Below are positions 1 through 11,926 of a stretch of 64,000 nt of DNA, piece by piece. The position numbers and the translations under genes are program-made. The stretch comes from Xanthostigma xanthostigma (Eukaryota; Arthropoda; Insecta; Raphidioptera; Raphidiidae), in the NCBI GenBank assembly GCA_963575645.1, contig OY754470.1, forward strand, positions 31,168,501-31,232,500. The letters are read 5' to 3'. Each line of letters opens with the position of its first letter. The stretch's first letter is position 1. The notes under the pieces were generated by a model. It did not search any database. It was not told the DNA's origin and saw only the letters and a list, made by a program, of their open reading frames with translations.

Positions 1-1170
1 ACGTTCTAAATTATAAGAATTTTCATTCAAGCTAAATATAGCGAAGAAGAATAAAAAGAAGACAGACATGTGAATTGTTCAGTTGCTAAATTTTCTCGTA
101 CTTAACATGCTTTGATATTATACTTGATTTTAAAGATATTTGATAATAAGCACTAGTAGATAGAGTATAAATTATAAACGTTCAAAAGTTAAGATCATCA
201 ACGTCTATAAAAAAATAGGAAACAGCATTTTTATAGTTCTGTTTTAGGAACCTTTATAATTTCATCATGTCCGTACGATCGGATGTAATTTTTTCATTTT
301 TTCCTATTTTGCAAAGAAATTTTGTTGTTATTATTTAAATATGTGGTTTAGGATTTCTCGCGGCTTATAGATTAATAAAAGTACGTAATACTGTTTTGAT
401 ACTTTGATTTAATTGTGAAAAATAACTCTAATAATTTAGAGTGAGATGATCCTGTTTAAATGTTAGAAGAATAAAGGATGAATCCTGGTGGCATAAGATC
501 GATGAACTAAGCAAATACTGCAGGTTTTTTTTATTGCATTTTATTGTCTGACGTTTCTGCAAACTTTATTCCATCTTCGGAGAATCTAGAAGATTTATAT
601 ATAAAAAGTTTTAAATTATTGTTTTTACAGTTGTTATTGTTAAAGTTGTTTTGTTAAAATTATTGTTATTAAAGTTAAAGTTAAAAAATTGGAAGTAAAA
701 TAAATAAACTTACCAATGCTGTCTGTTTTCTCAGTATTGTTGTTATGTATAAAATAAATTAAAATAACGAATGTCATCAACGGGTATTAAAATTACTATT
801 TTATTTAAAAAAAACGACTGATTTTTACTGAAAATTGTATAAATGTGTCCAATGTAACTTGTTTAAAATTGTACTGACTGAAAAAATGTTTTCGAATTAA
901 AAATTACGAAAGACAGAACATTGATAAGTTTATGCTTGTTATAAAATAGTTTTACAATTTTTCAATTTTGATTGAATATCTAACGTTTATATTATTATTA
1001 TATTATTATTAAATCCATCATTTTACAAAGTACATTGTTATGGTGTGAAGTTAGTAAACATTTAATAGTCGACATTTTCTTCAAACTTTGAATAATAATT
1101 ACTAATAAATACAATTATTACTATTAATATTTTATTTAAGATGTTTTACAACAGGTAATATTTAACTTGA
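1..1170. other. AT-rich sequence with no recognisable feature
   Basis: Homopolymer-rich, many stops on both strands, no conserved protein segment, no clear repeat arms. I see nothing to annotate. Confidence 0.6.
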
Positions 1171-1267
1171 TATGTTTGTCAGTGGGTCAGTCAGTTTGGT
1201 TCAAATCTTGGAAATTCGGCGCATGTGCAGAAGAGATATATCTATTAAAAAGTTGTTTTTATATATT

Positions 1268-1429
1268 TGTTACGGTAAATGTAAACTCTTGGGAAATGTA
1301 CACTTTTACCGTAAAATGTGCCGGAGAATGTGTACATTAAATGTAGATATTGCGGCAAATGTACACATTTCCCGGCACATTTTACGGTAAAAGTGTACAT
1401 TTCCCAAGAGTTTACATTTACCGTAACAT
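1268..1429. repeat. Near-perfect hairpin, about 70-bp arms
   Basis: Left arm begins TGTTACGGTAAATGTAAACT at 1268 and returns as its reverse complement ending at 1429; the loop is about 20 bp around 1339-1358. Only a few mismatches. It lies inside the family A arm and splits the usual arm sequence, so it is probably a small palindromic MITE inserted there. Confidence 0.75.
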
Positions 1430-2319
1430 ATTAACGGTATACTTTTCAAAACGGTCTTTTATTCTACCTATTTTTACAAGAGTTTTGGAAACAGTTTTGG
1501 GAAAAATTGGCACATGCGCAAAAGAGATATATAGCATCGTTTTTTTTTTTATATAATAATGGTGTACTTTTTATAATGATTTATTATTCTATTTTATAAG
1601 AAAGTTTTGTAAAAAGTTTTTGGGGAAAAATCGGCGCATGCGCAGAAGAGATATATGCTATAAAGTGTTTTTATATAATATTGGAATATTTTTCATAATA
1701 GTAAGTCATTCTATCGGGTTTTACAAGAAAGTTATGGAATTTTTTGAAATATTTTGAAAAAAAATGTGCTTTTGTTCTATAGATGTTATCTAGTTGACAA
1801 GCATTCTTTATTTAATTTTTACATGACGTAATAACATATTATATAGGGAATATGAAAACGAATAGCAAATATCATAATGTTTGGTACTAGTCATTACCCG
1901 CGTCACCGCACGCGTCAACAGAAATTTTATTTTCTTTGTTATTATACCTATGTCAAATGTCAATTTATTGTTTTTTATTAGTTGGAATGGCGGCTGTGTG
2001 AACTTAGCACAGCAAAGTTGGAAAATTAAAAAAAAATAATTGTACTAGTAGTACGCTAAATTGTACTAGCGTACTTACTAAGTTTTAAAAAATGTACCGT
2101 AAATTTAAGCCATAAAAAATCCAAAATAAAAAATGCTGTGCCAAGTTCACACTTTCAATTTTTCAAAAGCTCGTACAAGCCAAGCACTAACTTCAATTAA
2201 GAAAATGTATTAAGAAAAAATGTAGTACATTTGCGCGTGCCAACGGTTCAACAACAAAAAATAAAATAAAAAAAAAAAATCAAAATTCACAATTTTCGAA
2301 AAAAGTTAATTTATTTTAA

Positions 2320-3558
2320 GAGTTTCGTTAGCATGCGGCCTAGATAAGAAACTGTTGTTTATAAAGTTACATTGCAAAATTATTTTTTACAGTAGAAGGG
2401 CCAATTCAGAAAATATTAAAATTCAAACATTTTGAGAATAGTCTAAATTTGCTTGTTGTATCGTTGGCACGCGGTCTAGATAAAGAACTTTTACTATTAC
2501 TTTGTAAAATGACTTTTTACTTATAAAGTTATTTTATAAAATATTTTGCTAATGAAACGATTTTGTAAAATCATTTTTTAAAGTAGTACGGGCACTTGAA
2601 GAAAAATTTGAAAATTCAAAAATTTAGTAAATATCAAAATTTTCTTGTTGTACTGTTAAAACACTTTTGCTTATAAAATTATTTTGTAAAAGCATTTTTT
2701 AAAGTTGTACGGGCACTTATTTAAAATTTTCAAAATTCAAAAATTTCGTAAAAAGTCAAAATTTTCTTGTTGTACTATTGGCACGCGGTCTAAATAAAGA
2801 ACTTTTGCTTATAAAATTATTTTGTAAAATCATTTTTTAAAGTAGTACGGGCACCTAATGTAAATTTTGAAAATTCAAAAATTTCGTAAAAAGTCAAAAT
2901 TTTGTTGTTGTACTATTGGAACTCGGTCTAGATAAAAAACTTTTGCTTATAAAATTATTTTGTAAAATCATTTTTTAAAGTAGTACGGGCACTTAATAAA
3001 TATTTTTAAAATATAAAAATTTCGTAAACATCAAAATTTTCTTGTTGTACTATTGGCACGCGGTCTATATAAAGAATTTTTGCTTATAAAATTATTTTGT
3101 AAAATCATTTTTTAAAGTAGTACGGGCACCTAATGTAAATTTTGAAAATTCAAAAATTTCGTAAAAAGTCAAAATTTTCTTGTTGTACTATTGACACGCG
3201 GTCTAGATAAAGAACTTTTGCTTATAAAATTATTTTGTAAAATCATTTTTTAAAGTTGTACGGGCACTTAATGTAAATTTTGAAAATTGAAAAATTTCGT
3301 AAAAAGTCAAAATTTTGTTGTTGTACTATTGGCACGCGGTCTAGATAAGAAACTTTTGCTTATAAAGTTATTGTGTAAAAACATTTTTTAAAGTAGTACG
3401 GGGACTTAATATAAATTTTGAAAATTCAAAAATTTCGTAAAAAGTCAAAATTTTCTTGTTGTACTATTGGCACGCGGTCTAGATAAAGAACTTTTGCTTA
3501 TAAAATTATTTTGTAAAATCATTTTTTAAAATTGTACGGGCACTTATTTTAAATTTTG
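2320..3558 (+). repeat. Tandem ~138-bp subrepeats, left arm of foldback
   Basis: Cores of the GTACGGGCAC type (one reads GTACGGGGAC) recur near 2587, 2708, 2846, 2986, 3120, 3257, 3396 and 3534, spaced mostly 134-140 bp. Unit differences are mostly substitutions. Confidence 0.85.
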
Positions 3559-4640
3559 AAAATTTAAAATAAGTGCCCGTACAACTTTGGAAAATGATTT
3601 TACAAAATAATTTTATAAGCAAAAGTTTTTTATCTAGACCGCGTGCCAACAGTACAACATAAAATTTTTACTTTTTACGTAATTTTTGAATTTTCAAAAT
3701 TTACATTTAGTGCCCGTACTACTTTAAAAAATGGTTTTACAAAATACAACAAGAAAATTTTGACTTTCAACGAAATTTTTGAATTTTGAAAATTTAAAAT
3801 AAGTGCCCGTACAACTATAAAAAATGCTTTTACAAAATAATTTTATAAGCAAAAGTTCTTTATCTAGACCGCATGCCAATAGTACGACAAGAAAATTTTG
3901 ATATTTTCGAATTTTATGAATTTTCAAAATTTTGAAAATTTAAAATAAGTGCCCGTACAACTTTAAAAAATGCTTTTACAAAATAATTTTACAAGCAAAA
4001 GTTCTTTATCTAGACCGCGTGCCAATAGTACACAAGAAAATTTTGACTTAACGAAATTTTTGAATTTTGAAAATTTTCATAAGGTGCCCGTACTACTTTA
4101 AAAAATGATTTTACAAAATAATTTTATAAGCAAAAGTTCTTTATTTAGACCGCGTGCCAATAGTACAACAAGAAAATTTTGACTTTTTACGAAATTTTTG
4201 AATTTTGAAAATTTAAAATAAGTGCCCGTACATTTTTAAAAAATGCTTTTACAAAATAATTTTATAATCAAAAGTGTTTTAACAGTACAACAAGAAAATT
4301 TTGATATTTACTAAATTTTTGAATTTTCAAATTTTTCTTCAAGTGCCCGTACTACTTTAAAAAATGATTTTACAAAATCGTTTCATTAGCAAAATATTTT
4401 ATAAAATAACTTTATAAGTAAAAAGTCATTTTACAAAGTAATAGTAAAAGTTCTTTATCTAGACCGCGTGTCAACGATACAACAAGCAAATTTAGACTTT
4501 TCTCAAAATGTTTGAATTTTAATATTTTCTGAATTGGCCCTTCTACTGTAAAAAATAATTTTGCAATGTAACTTTATAAACAACAGTTTCTTATCTAGGC
4601 CGCATGCTAACGAAACTCTTAAAATAAATTAACTTTTTTC
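3559..4640 (-). repeat. Tandem ~138-bp subrepeats, right arm of foldback
   Basis: The inverted core GTGCCCGTAC recurs near 3574, 3711, 3810, 3950, 4084, 4222 and 4343. One unit (about 3709-3800) is short by roughly 45 bp. Confidence 0.85.
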
Positions 4641-4983
4641 GAAAATTGTGAATTTTGATTTTTTTTTTTTATTTTATTTTTTGTTGTTGAACCGTTGGCA
4701 CGCGCAAATGTACTACATTTTTTCTTAATACATTTTCTTAATTGAAGTTAGTGCTTGGCTTGTACGAGCTTTTGAAAAATTGAAAGTGTGAACTTAGCAC
4801 AGCATTTTTTATTTTGGATTTTTTATGGCTTAAATTTACGGTACATTTTTTAAAACTTAGTAAGTACGCTAGTACAATTTGGCGTGCTACTAGTACACTT
4901 ATTTTTTTTTAATTTTCCAACTTTGCTGTGCTAAGTTCACACAGCCTGGAATGGCCCTGTCGCCCAATTGACTGGATTTTTTT

Positions 4984-5530
4984 CGACTAGGTCTAATTAA
5001 GCTAAAGCTTTGAAATTTCGCACACATGTCTGATTACAAGCATATATACAATATGGTGGACGCCACAAGATGATAAATTCCCTTTTTCTTCACAACCTTC
5101 TTGAATAACATAATCAATTTTCAATAAATGTTTAATAGTTAAAATTTTGACAGGCTGAAAGCAAGTAAAATAAAATACATATAAAAACAAATATTTTTTT
5201 GAAATGTAATAAAAATGAAAAAAAAAAATAATAATTAAGGGTCATAATTATAAAAACGTTTGTTGCGACTAAAGTGATCATAGAATTTACAGCTAACGCT
5301 TTTATAAATATGAACCTAAATTACTAAAATGATTTTTTTCCTTTCATGTGTTTCAATATTTTCAATTGTTATTTTTTTCAGATTAAGTTAATTAAATTAT
5401 ATTATTATGCTCAAAGTGTCGTTAAATAGTCACCGATTTTCAAACATAACGCCGGGGTATATTATATAAAATTTTACGCCTTGTAATTCTTGAATTACTT
5501 GCGCATATACTCCCACTGGTTATTATTATA
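4984..5530 (+). repeat. Interspersed repeat family B, copy 1
   Basis: A 550-bp segment starting near CTAATTAAGCTAAAGCTTTG that recurs at 21970-22530 with the same order of blocks (ATAAAAACGTTTGTTG, ACAGCTAACGC, CACCGGGGTATATTA-like). It begins a few bases after the family A end in both places, so the two may form one larger element. No coding frame seen. Confidence 0.65.
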
Positions 5531-5970
5531 ATTAAAAAAATCACGATTAACAGTACCGATTCACAGTACGATTGATAATCATGTTTGTCTGATTATAGTT
5601 GTAAGTTTCGCCGCCAGACAGAGTAGTCCATATAGTAGTTATATTTTTTTTTAATCTTGTATTTGAACAGTTATTTTTATGTCTTCTCTAAAGTTTTTGT
5701 TTTAAAGTGTTCTGGTTTGTATTTGACACACACACACACTTGTCTTGTCGACATTAACTTATCCTGAATTTTTACCAATATCCAACGGCAGTTATCTACG
5801 GAATTAATCCTGGGGGCTGTGGTCTCCCGTTTTCCCTTTCTAAACTTTGGATTCTTTCAAGTTTAGGCTCTTATTCGCTTCACATGCACACACACAAACC
5901 AAAATGTATAAAAAGCGATATTTTGGTACATAATAATAAACGCTCACTGGAGCAATATAAGTACCATTTT
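5531..5970. other. No gene; short (CA)n tract
   Basis: A CACACACACACA tract at about 5729-5740 is the only feature; the rest is unassigned. Confidence 0.5.
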
Positions 5971-5974
5971 TGGA

Positions 5975-6083
5975 ATTTTTAACTTCCCCCGATTTTCGAA
6001 AATCGAGTTTTCGCCAGATCTCGACGTTTTGAGATCCTAGGAAGCTATTCAAACTATTTTGGCGATGATGTCCGTAGGGCTGT

Positions 6084-6120
<37 letters not shown>

Positions 6121-6122
6121 TT
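5975..6122 (+). repeat. Fragment of repeat family C with (GT)n tract
   Basis: Matches 44635-44775: GAGTTTTCGCCAGATCTCGA, GGTCCTAGGAAGCTATT-like and GGCGATGATGTCCGTAGGGC are shared, ending in a GT microsatellite (6083-6118). This is the 5' portion of the element whose 3' portion carries 156-bp tandem units elsewhere. Confidence 0.7.
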
Positions 6123-6551
6123 TATAGGTACTTCTTAGGACTTACAATGGAATACACACCGTACTGTGAGGACCTATTTTCAAAGTGAGGACTTAAAATA
6201 CGGTCCTCACTTCGTTTTTTGCAGATTCGTAATCTCCTCTCCCCCCTGATCATTTTCGTATATATAACATCAAAAACACATGTGGCCTCATATTTCGCTC
6301 TCAGAACCTATGGCGTGTATGATTGTGTATCCCACCAGGGCGGCGCTTTAATCGGTTTTTACACACTTACACACGCCAAAAGAAATCTACCGCACAAATT
6401 AGGACTTTCTCGCACTGCTAAGTCAAGGACAAACAAATCTCTATACCTATCTATCTTTATAATAATGCTTATCTTGTCTTACATCTGTAAACTATTTTAA
6501 ATGCATATTATGAGTTTTATAAGTTTATTGCTAACTGCAATCACTTCAACA

Positions 6552-7134
6552 CAGTGTTGCCGAAGTTACTCCATTCGGAGTAGATCTACTCCATTAGATA
6601 AAAATTTACTACTTTGCTCCAAATGATTCGAATTCTACTCCACAATAGAATTTTCGTTATTAAAATAGTTGTGCTAAAAAAAAATTAGTCACAAATAATA
6701 AGTGTACCTGTACAAAAAAAATACAGAAGACAAAGACATGGAAGTACCTAGTAGATATATAAAAGTTTTAGCAATTAAATTGGCGTCGACCTCAAAATGT
6801 TATTATTTTCCTCTTATACTTTAGTGGCTTTTGTGAAGGAGGTTATACCTACTTTTTTTACCTATGTGCAATGATTAATTTTAGAATATTGTTTTTGTTT
6901 TCTTGATTTATAAAAAACCTTTATTTCTACTTTTTATTTTTTTAATAGTCATATTTATTAAATCTTTCACTTTTTCTTTATTTGATTTGTTGGGAACGGG
7001 TTCCGAACAGTTCCGAACCCGAAGTCCGAACTCTTATTCTAACCTCTTCTTACCCATGGCAGCGGGCTACTCCGCTTTTATCTAAATTTACTTCATTTTT
7101 TGTAAAATGTCTCCTGACGCTAGTGGCAACACTG
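6552..7134. mobile_element. hAT-type MITE with perfect 8-bp target duplication
   Basis: Ends CAGTGTTGCC and GGCAACACTG are inverted, and the flanks at 6544-6551 and 7135-7142 are both CTTCAACA. Length is 583 bp, no transposase. Near the left end TACTCC/GGAGTA motifs recur in both orientations, like subterminal transposase sites. An 8-bp duplication with CAG...CTG ends is the hAT hallmark; P-type elements also make 8 bp but have different ends. Confidence 0.88.
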
Positions 7135-7329
7135 CTTCAACATCCCGGTAAGTTCCAATTATTTTTAGTGTATTTGCCATATGGCACATACACTATTGAC
7201 GTCGGTCTGATGGCGGGACCTAGGGGTCGGACCAAAATTTCTCGACGTTTCACATCTTTCTGAAACACTTGGCACCATTTTTAAAAATGTTTATATATCA
7301 ATGCACAACAAGTCACAAAAATTTCATCG

Positions 7330-7540
7330 CAATGTTGAGCGCTCGCCCGCGAAGGTTTCTGAATTATAATAAATGACCGGTCCGGTCCGGCTTAGCCCGA
7401 GTGAAAAAAGTGTTCTCAGAAACTACTCATCCGATTACGATGAAACTTTGGCGAGTTGTTGTGCACACGCTCGCGAAGGTTTCTGAATTATACAATTGTC
7501 CGGCCCGGCTTCGCCCGAGTGAAAAGGCGTTATGAAATGA
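7330..7540 (+). repeat. Two-copy tandem duplication of about 120 bp
   Basis: GCGAAGGTTTCTGAATTATA and CCGGCTTAGCCCGAGTGAAA / CCGGCTTCGCCCGAGTGAAA occur twice (7350-7410 and 7473-7528). Unknown family; GC-rich compared with the surroundings. Confidence 0.55.
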
Positions 7541-7542
7541 CG

Positions 7543-8880
7543 TTAGCCGTCATCTTTACGATTACTTTAAACTCAAATATCTCGTGAACCCGTAAAAATG
7601 ACCTTTTTTTAACCCCCCCCCCTCCCTTTTTCGATTGTTGCCATATTATAGAAGTTGCAGGAAGCGAGCTATTATCAAACTTAGTAATAAAATTGTAGAC
7701 ATTTATGTACATCAGTTGTTGAGCAGCGTCTACATTATTTATAATTTGTGATAAAATACTTTAAAAATTTTGGGGTAGGTTTCCCAAAAAATTTGGTGAC
7801 TTTTTTTGAAGTAGCTTAATTTTTTTTTGAACATCTTTTTTTCAAAATCAGTAAAAAAAAAGGTAAAAAACAAGAGAAAAAATCATTCATAAAAAATGGT
7901 CGCCCCTAAAATTTGCCACCTTTGGCAACTGCTTATGTTGGTCCTCCCCTGTTCATTTTCCTAACAGTAAACAATAATGTATTAAAATTATTACAAAATT
8001 CACGAATTTCTAAAAATAATCCATATAAACATCATTATGTTGCTACACATTTTGTTAGATATTGTATAATTTTCGTTTTCATAAAATTCATCCAGAATTA
8101 ACATGAAAATTATTCAAAATACATGTTTATGACATAATTAACTGTTCTGCCGCAATATTTGATGCCAACCTATATAAATATCGTGTTAATTGATTAGCAA
8201 TTAACATAATTACAAGACTATAAAATTGCCTAACTTTTGTGTTCAAATTTCCCGCTTGTATAACATTATAATATTATGTTCTTATGGACGAATGCGTTGA
8301 TACACGACGGTGACAAAGAATTCACCGCCTAAGTACCGTCTATGATATTAATTCTAACCGATGTTGACATTAGAATGTGAAGTAATAAAAAAATTAACCA
8401 AATGTTCTTTACGAGCTGTATTATCTTATTTTTAAGCCATTAAAAATGAAAAAATTCTATTTTCAGCTATTATTTTCTTATAATAGTAACAAAATATGAT
8501 GAGTAGAAGATTTGTTTTAAAAAAACTGTTTACGCTATTTTAAGCAAATCGAAAGTTCAACAAAATTTATATAATTTTTTTTGGATTATGTTTGGGCTAA
8601 TTAAACTCAATTGATGATTTTTTGGGTCGTTTTTTTAATTTTTTAAACTCACAGTCTGATGTTTTTTAAGGTTAAATGTAATATTGTTAACTACATTAGA
8701 CGGTGAATTTTTAATAACAAAAAAATTGACCAACTGTCCTTATTGAGTTGTATTATCTCATTATTAAGCCATAAACAATGATAAAATTTTATTTTCAGCT
8801 TATTATTTCTTATATTAGCGAAAACAGTTCGATGTATAAAAATAGATTTTATATGTAAAAAAAATACAAGACGTGTGTGA
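7543..8880. other. No recognisable gene or element
   Basis: AT-rich, C-tract near 7610-7620. Around 8430-8830 there are two diverged copies of a segment with ATTATCT-ATT-TTAAGCCAT and TTTTCAGCT blocks, so it is probably old repeat debris. No protein similarity recognised. Confidence 0.45.
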
Positions 8881-8887
8881 AAAACAT

Positions 8888-8960
8888 GAGGACTGTGTAT
8901 AAAAAAATGAGGACTGTGTATAAAAAATGAGGACTGTGTATAAAAAATGAGGACATATGT
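8888..8960 (+). repeat. Short tandem repeat, ~24-bp unit
   Basis: Three to four copies of a unit reading GAGGACTGTGTATAAAAAA. Related GAGGAC words continue to about 9120 and also occur at 6165-6210. Confidence 0.65.
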
Positions 8961-9262
8961 GTAAAAATTACAGGACTCGTGTGTATTAAATTTAGAGGAC
9001 TTTTAAAAGTTCTCAGTTTTTTACACTTTTGAGAGTCCTTGTAATGCGGGTTTTGAACCGATAACTTTTTGACTCTTCTGGTAAAAATTGGTTAATTCCG
9101 AGTAAACCTATGTATCGACAGAGGACTCCTTATAGGTGGTACTTAGCTATTAATGTTCTAAATAGTCTAGAAAAGTGAATCCTCACATGTCGTATACCAA
9201 ACATAGTCCCGACAAATACCTATTGCCAAACAGGGGTGTGGTGTGTGTGTGTGTATGTATGT

Positions 9263-10604
9263 ATTGTAGCAATTCAAAATTTTGGGCCCCTGTCAAAAAT
9301 ATAATATCGTGGCAATGATTAAAAATATCAAAGTTAAACTATTTAACATTGTATGACTTCGAATCTTGTTTGAATTGGAATGGTTTTGCTAGAGAACGCT
9401 GAACAAGGAGAGCATCAGCATAGCTTCTACGGCGGTGCAAGTGAGACGAAGTCCGTGACTAGGTGTTTTGAATTGTGTGATAGAGAACGGACAGGACTGG
9501 CAATTTGGTCGTCGTAGCGAGCGGATCGCGATAAAAAGACTGCGATATAATTTATTGTTGTGAGATGATTGAGAGTTTTTTGGAGTATTGGAGATTAGAA
9601 GTTTTGGTTGGTCAGCGTTTATAGTTGTTGCCGAACATTATACAATTGTTAGTTCCATTGTTGGTTGTTAGGAGTGTGGATTTGGCATTGTTTTTGATAC
9701 CTTGGCCCTCCCTGTAATTAAGAACTTTAACAAAAGGATCTGTGGTTCTTTATCCCTCCGTGATAGTCAACAAGGACCTTATTGCTGTTATTCCATATTG
9801 AATAAGATTGGTTAAATAGTTGGAGTTGAAGCTTATTTAACATCGCAGACAATTTTGTTTGAACTCATTGGTATTTTGTCGACGTTCTGAGTGGCGGAAT
9901 ATAATAAGCAATTAAATACTAGGCTTTATAAACCATTATTAACAACAATTACGCATATAAATTGTTAGTTTTTATTTTGTTTTGGTCGCGGTATTACTAC
10001 TAGTGTGTAGGTTTCTGGTTGAAATTTTTGGAGTACAAGTTTGGCGTGTTTTCATTGCACGTTTTGTTGGGGTGTGTGTTATTTATTTATTTAATTATTT
10101 ATTTATTTATTTGTTTTCTGTTGTCGTGTCTTCGGTACCAGTTGTTATTTGTGTCAGTCTTATTTATTATTGTTATTGGTAGTTTTGTTAAGTTTGATGA
10201 AGTTGCCCAAATTTCGAAAGCTCTCACTGTAGACGAGTTGAGAAGGCTTCGTACGGTTTTCAGTCTTGGCGCCCTTTCATATAATAACCGGTCGGTTAAA
10301 ACACGTACGATATTATTAAACCTTCGAAATTGAAGCAATTCTTTTGGCTGTTATTTTTTAGTTGTCCTTTGTCTTAGTGTCTTGTGGTAGGTGGTAGGAT
10401 TTCTATTTCAGGCTTCAGCCTATTTCGTTTGATTAGGGTGTACGGTGTATGATTAGGAGTTGTGTGAATTATGGATTGACCTTTCATTTTTATTTTTTTT
10501 ATTTACGTTCAACTTATCCACACCTCGCGCCGCTGAGTAAGCTAGCCGGCTGGCAACCTGTAGACAAGTTAATTTTGACTGGGTTACAAAAAAAAAAAAT
10601 GGCT
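9263..10604 (+). other. Unassigned region, possible retroelement leader, with one 104-codon frame
   Basis: GC content rises relative to the flanks. A frame 10019-10333 ends with a protein-like segment (VAQISKALTVDELRRLRTVF) after a low-complexity TTTA-rich stretch (10081-10112). I do not recognise the protein. The setting (non-coding leader, then a short frame) would fit the 5' part of an LTR element, but I found no convincing LTR pair or primer-binding site. Confidence 0.25.
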
Positions 10605-10618
10605 AATTAACCGTCATA

Positions 10619-11715
10619 GTATGTAAACCTTTTATATCTTTTAAACGAAGTGTCCGACTGAAACGCGGTTTGCGGCATCTGACGTGATCTTGGTGAACTT
10701 AGACTTCCTGAAAATTTGAAACGATTCGGCCCAAAAAATTTTGAGAAATCTTAAAAAAACAAATTTCAAAAATTTTTAAAAATTTGTTTTTGTAAAATAT
10801 TTTCTAAATTACTAAACCGATTAATTCCAAAATCTAATCAGATCTTCTCCTTAACAAACTGCGTCGATTTCCGCAAATCGCATCAAAATCGGTTCACTTG
10901 TTCACGAGATACCGTGAACGAAAAAATCGTAAAAAAGTGTTTTTTTAAAATGACTCTTAAAATTGTTATCAAATCGATTTTTTTGTAATAAATTACTTTC
11001 TTAGGCTAAAAAAACTGCGTCGATCGCCGCAAACCAGATCAAAATTGGTTCATTTGTTCATGAGATAACGTGAACAAAAAATTAGGAAAAAAGTAATTTT
11101 TTATAATTACTCGTAAAATTCTTATCAAATCGATTTTTTTGTAATAATTTACTTTCTTAGGTTAAAAAAACTGCGTCGATCGCCGCAAACCAGATCAAAA
11201 TTGGTTCATTTGTTCATGAGATAACGTGAACGAAAAATTAGGAAAAAAGTAATTTTTTATAACTACTCGTAAAATTCTTATCAAATCGATTTTTTTGTAA
11301 TAATTTACTTTCTTAGGTTAAAAAAACTGCGTCGATCGCCGCAAACCGCATCAAAATCGGCTCATTTGTTCATGAGATATCGTGAACGAAAAATTTGTAA
11401 AAAAGTGTTTTTTTTAAATTGCTCGTAAAATTCCTATGAGATCGATTTTTCTGTAATAAATTACTTTTTTAGGATAAAAAATTGCGTCGACTGCCGCAAA
11501 TCGCATCAAAATCGGTTCATTTGTTTATGAGATATCGTGAACGAAAATTTCGTAACAAAGTGTTTTTTTTTTGAGCTCGAAGAGCTAAAAAATAAACTTC
11601 TTGCTATATTTTATATATTTTTGAGCGTTTTAAACTCGAAAATAGCGGGAAGTTACAGGGATGGCCTGCAGGGTCAAACTTCTTTTCAAATTTTTTTAAT
11701 TTAAAAACGGGTGAT
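10619..11715 (+). repeat. Repeat family C, 3' part, with 156-bp tandem units
   Basis: CTGCGTCGAT-type anchors start at 10859, 11015, 11171 and 11327 (exactly 156 bp apart), then 11482. Each unit carries GCAAACC-ATCAAAAT-GGTTCATTTG and GAGATA-CGTGAACGAAAA. The element continues to GAAAATAGCGGGAAGTTACA at about 11640. A second, longer copy lies at 44589-46240. Confidence 0.85.
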
Positions 11716-11926
11716 TTTTTTGTACGGCCCGTTCCACCCTTAGACGATAGAACGGGAACGTTACAGTGTTTGACAAGTGGAATACGATAACCTATTCGAG
11801 GTTATTGTAAACGTAATATTATGGCGATGGTCTTATATCTGATTGATTTGAAATTTTGTACACATATATTGTATTCCTGATCACAATACATGATTCAATC
11901 ATATCCAATCAATTAATTTTTATAAA

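Larger units (their letters stand above)
1992..4946. mobile_element. Foldback-like transposable element with tandem subrepeats and 9-bp target duplication
   Basis: Ends are exact inverted copies beginning GGCTGTGTGAACTTAGCACA. The flanks carry a perfect 9-bp duplication TGGAATGGC at 1983-1991 and 4947-4955. The left arm (to about 3558) and right arm are inverted. The outer 330 bp of each arm is unique; the inner part is a tandem array of ~138-bp units, each with a GTACGGGCAC core and the GGCACGCGGTCTAGATAA block. I count eight units in the left arm and seven in the right, hence unequal arm lengths. The exact centre is a 35-bp palindrome at 3541-3575. No transposase frame is present, so it is non-autonomous. 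Long inverted repeats with internal tandem subunits and a 9-bp duplication fit Drosophila FB and Mutator/Phantom-type foldbacks; the superfamily is inferred. Confidence 0.88.
1204..4976 (+). mobile_element. Family A element, right half, copy 1 (interrupted by foldback element)
   Basis: Family A is a long inverted-repeat family whose end is CCAGCCAATTGGGCGACGGG and whose arm contains the recurring GCGCATGCGCAGAAGAGATA segment. Here the right arm runs from about 1204 to 1991, is cut by the foldback element 1992-4946, and resumes 4947-4976 with the terminal GTCGCCCAATTGACTGG. No left arm is visible. The same 3' neighbour (family B, 4984-5530) follows the right end of another copy at 21962. Confidence 0.6.

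Noticed and set aside
2320-4640. CRISPR-like or centromeric satellite array
   Set aside because: Units are directly adjacent without unique spacers, invert at a central point, and the whole is bounded by TIRs and a target duplication.
9263-10604. Full LTR retrotransposon 5' region
   Set aside because: No paired LTR, no clear primer-binding site and no gag homology; kept only as unassigned.
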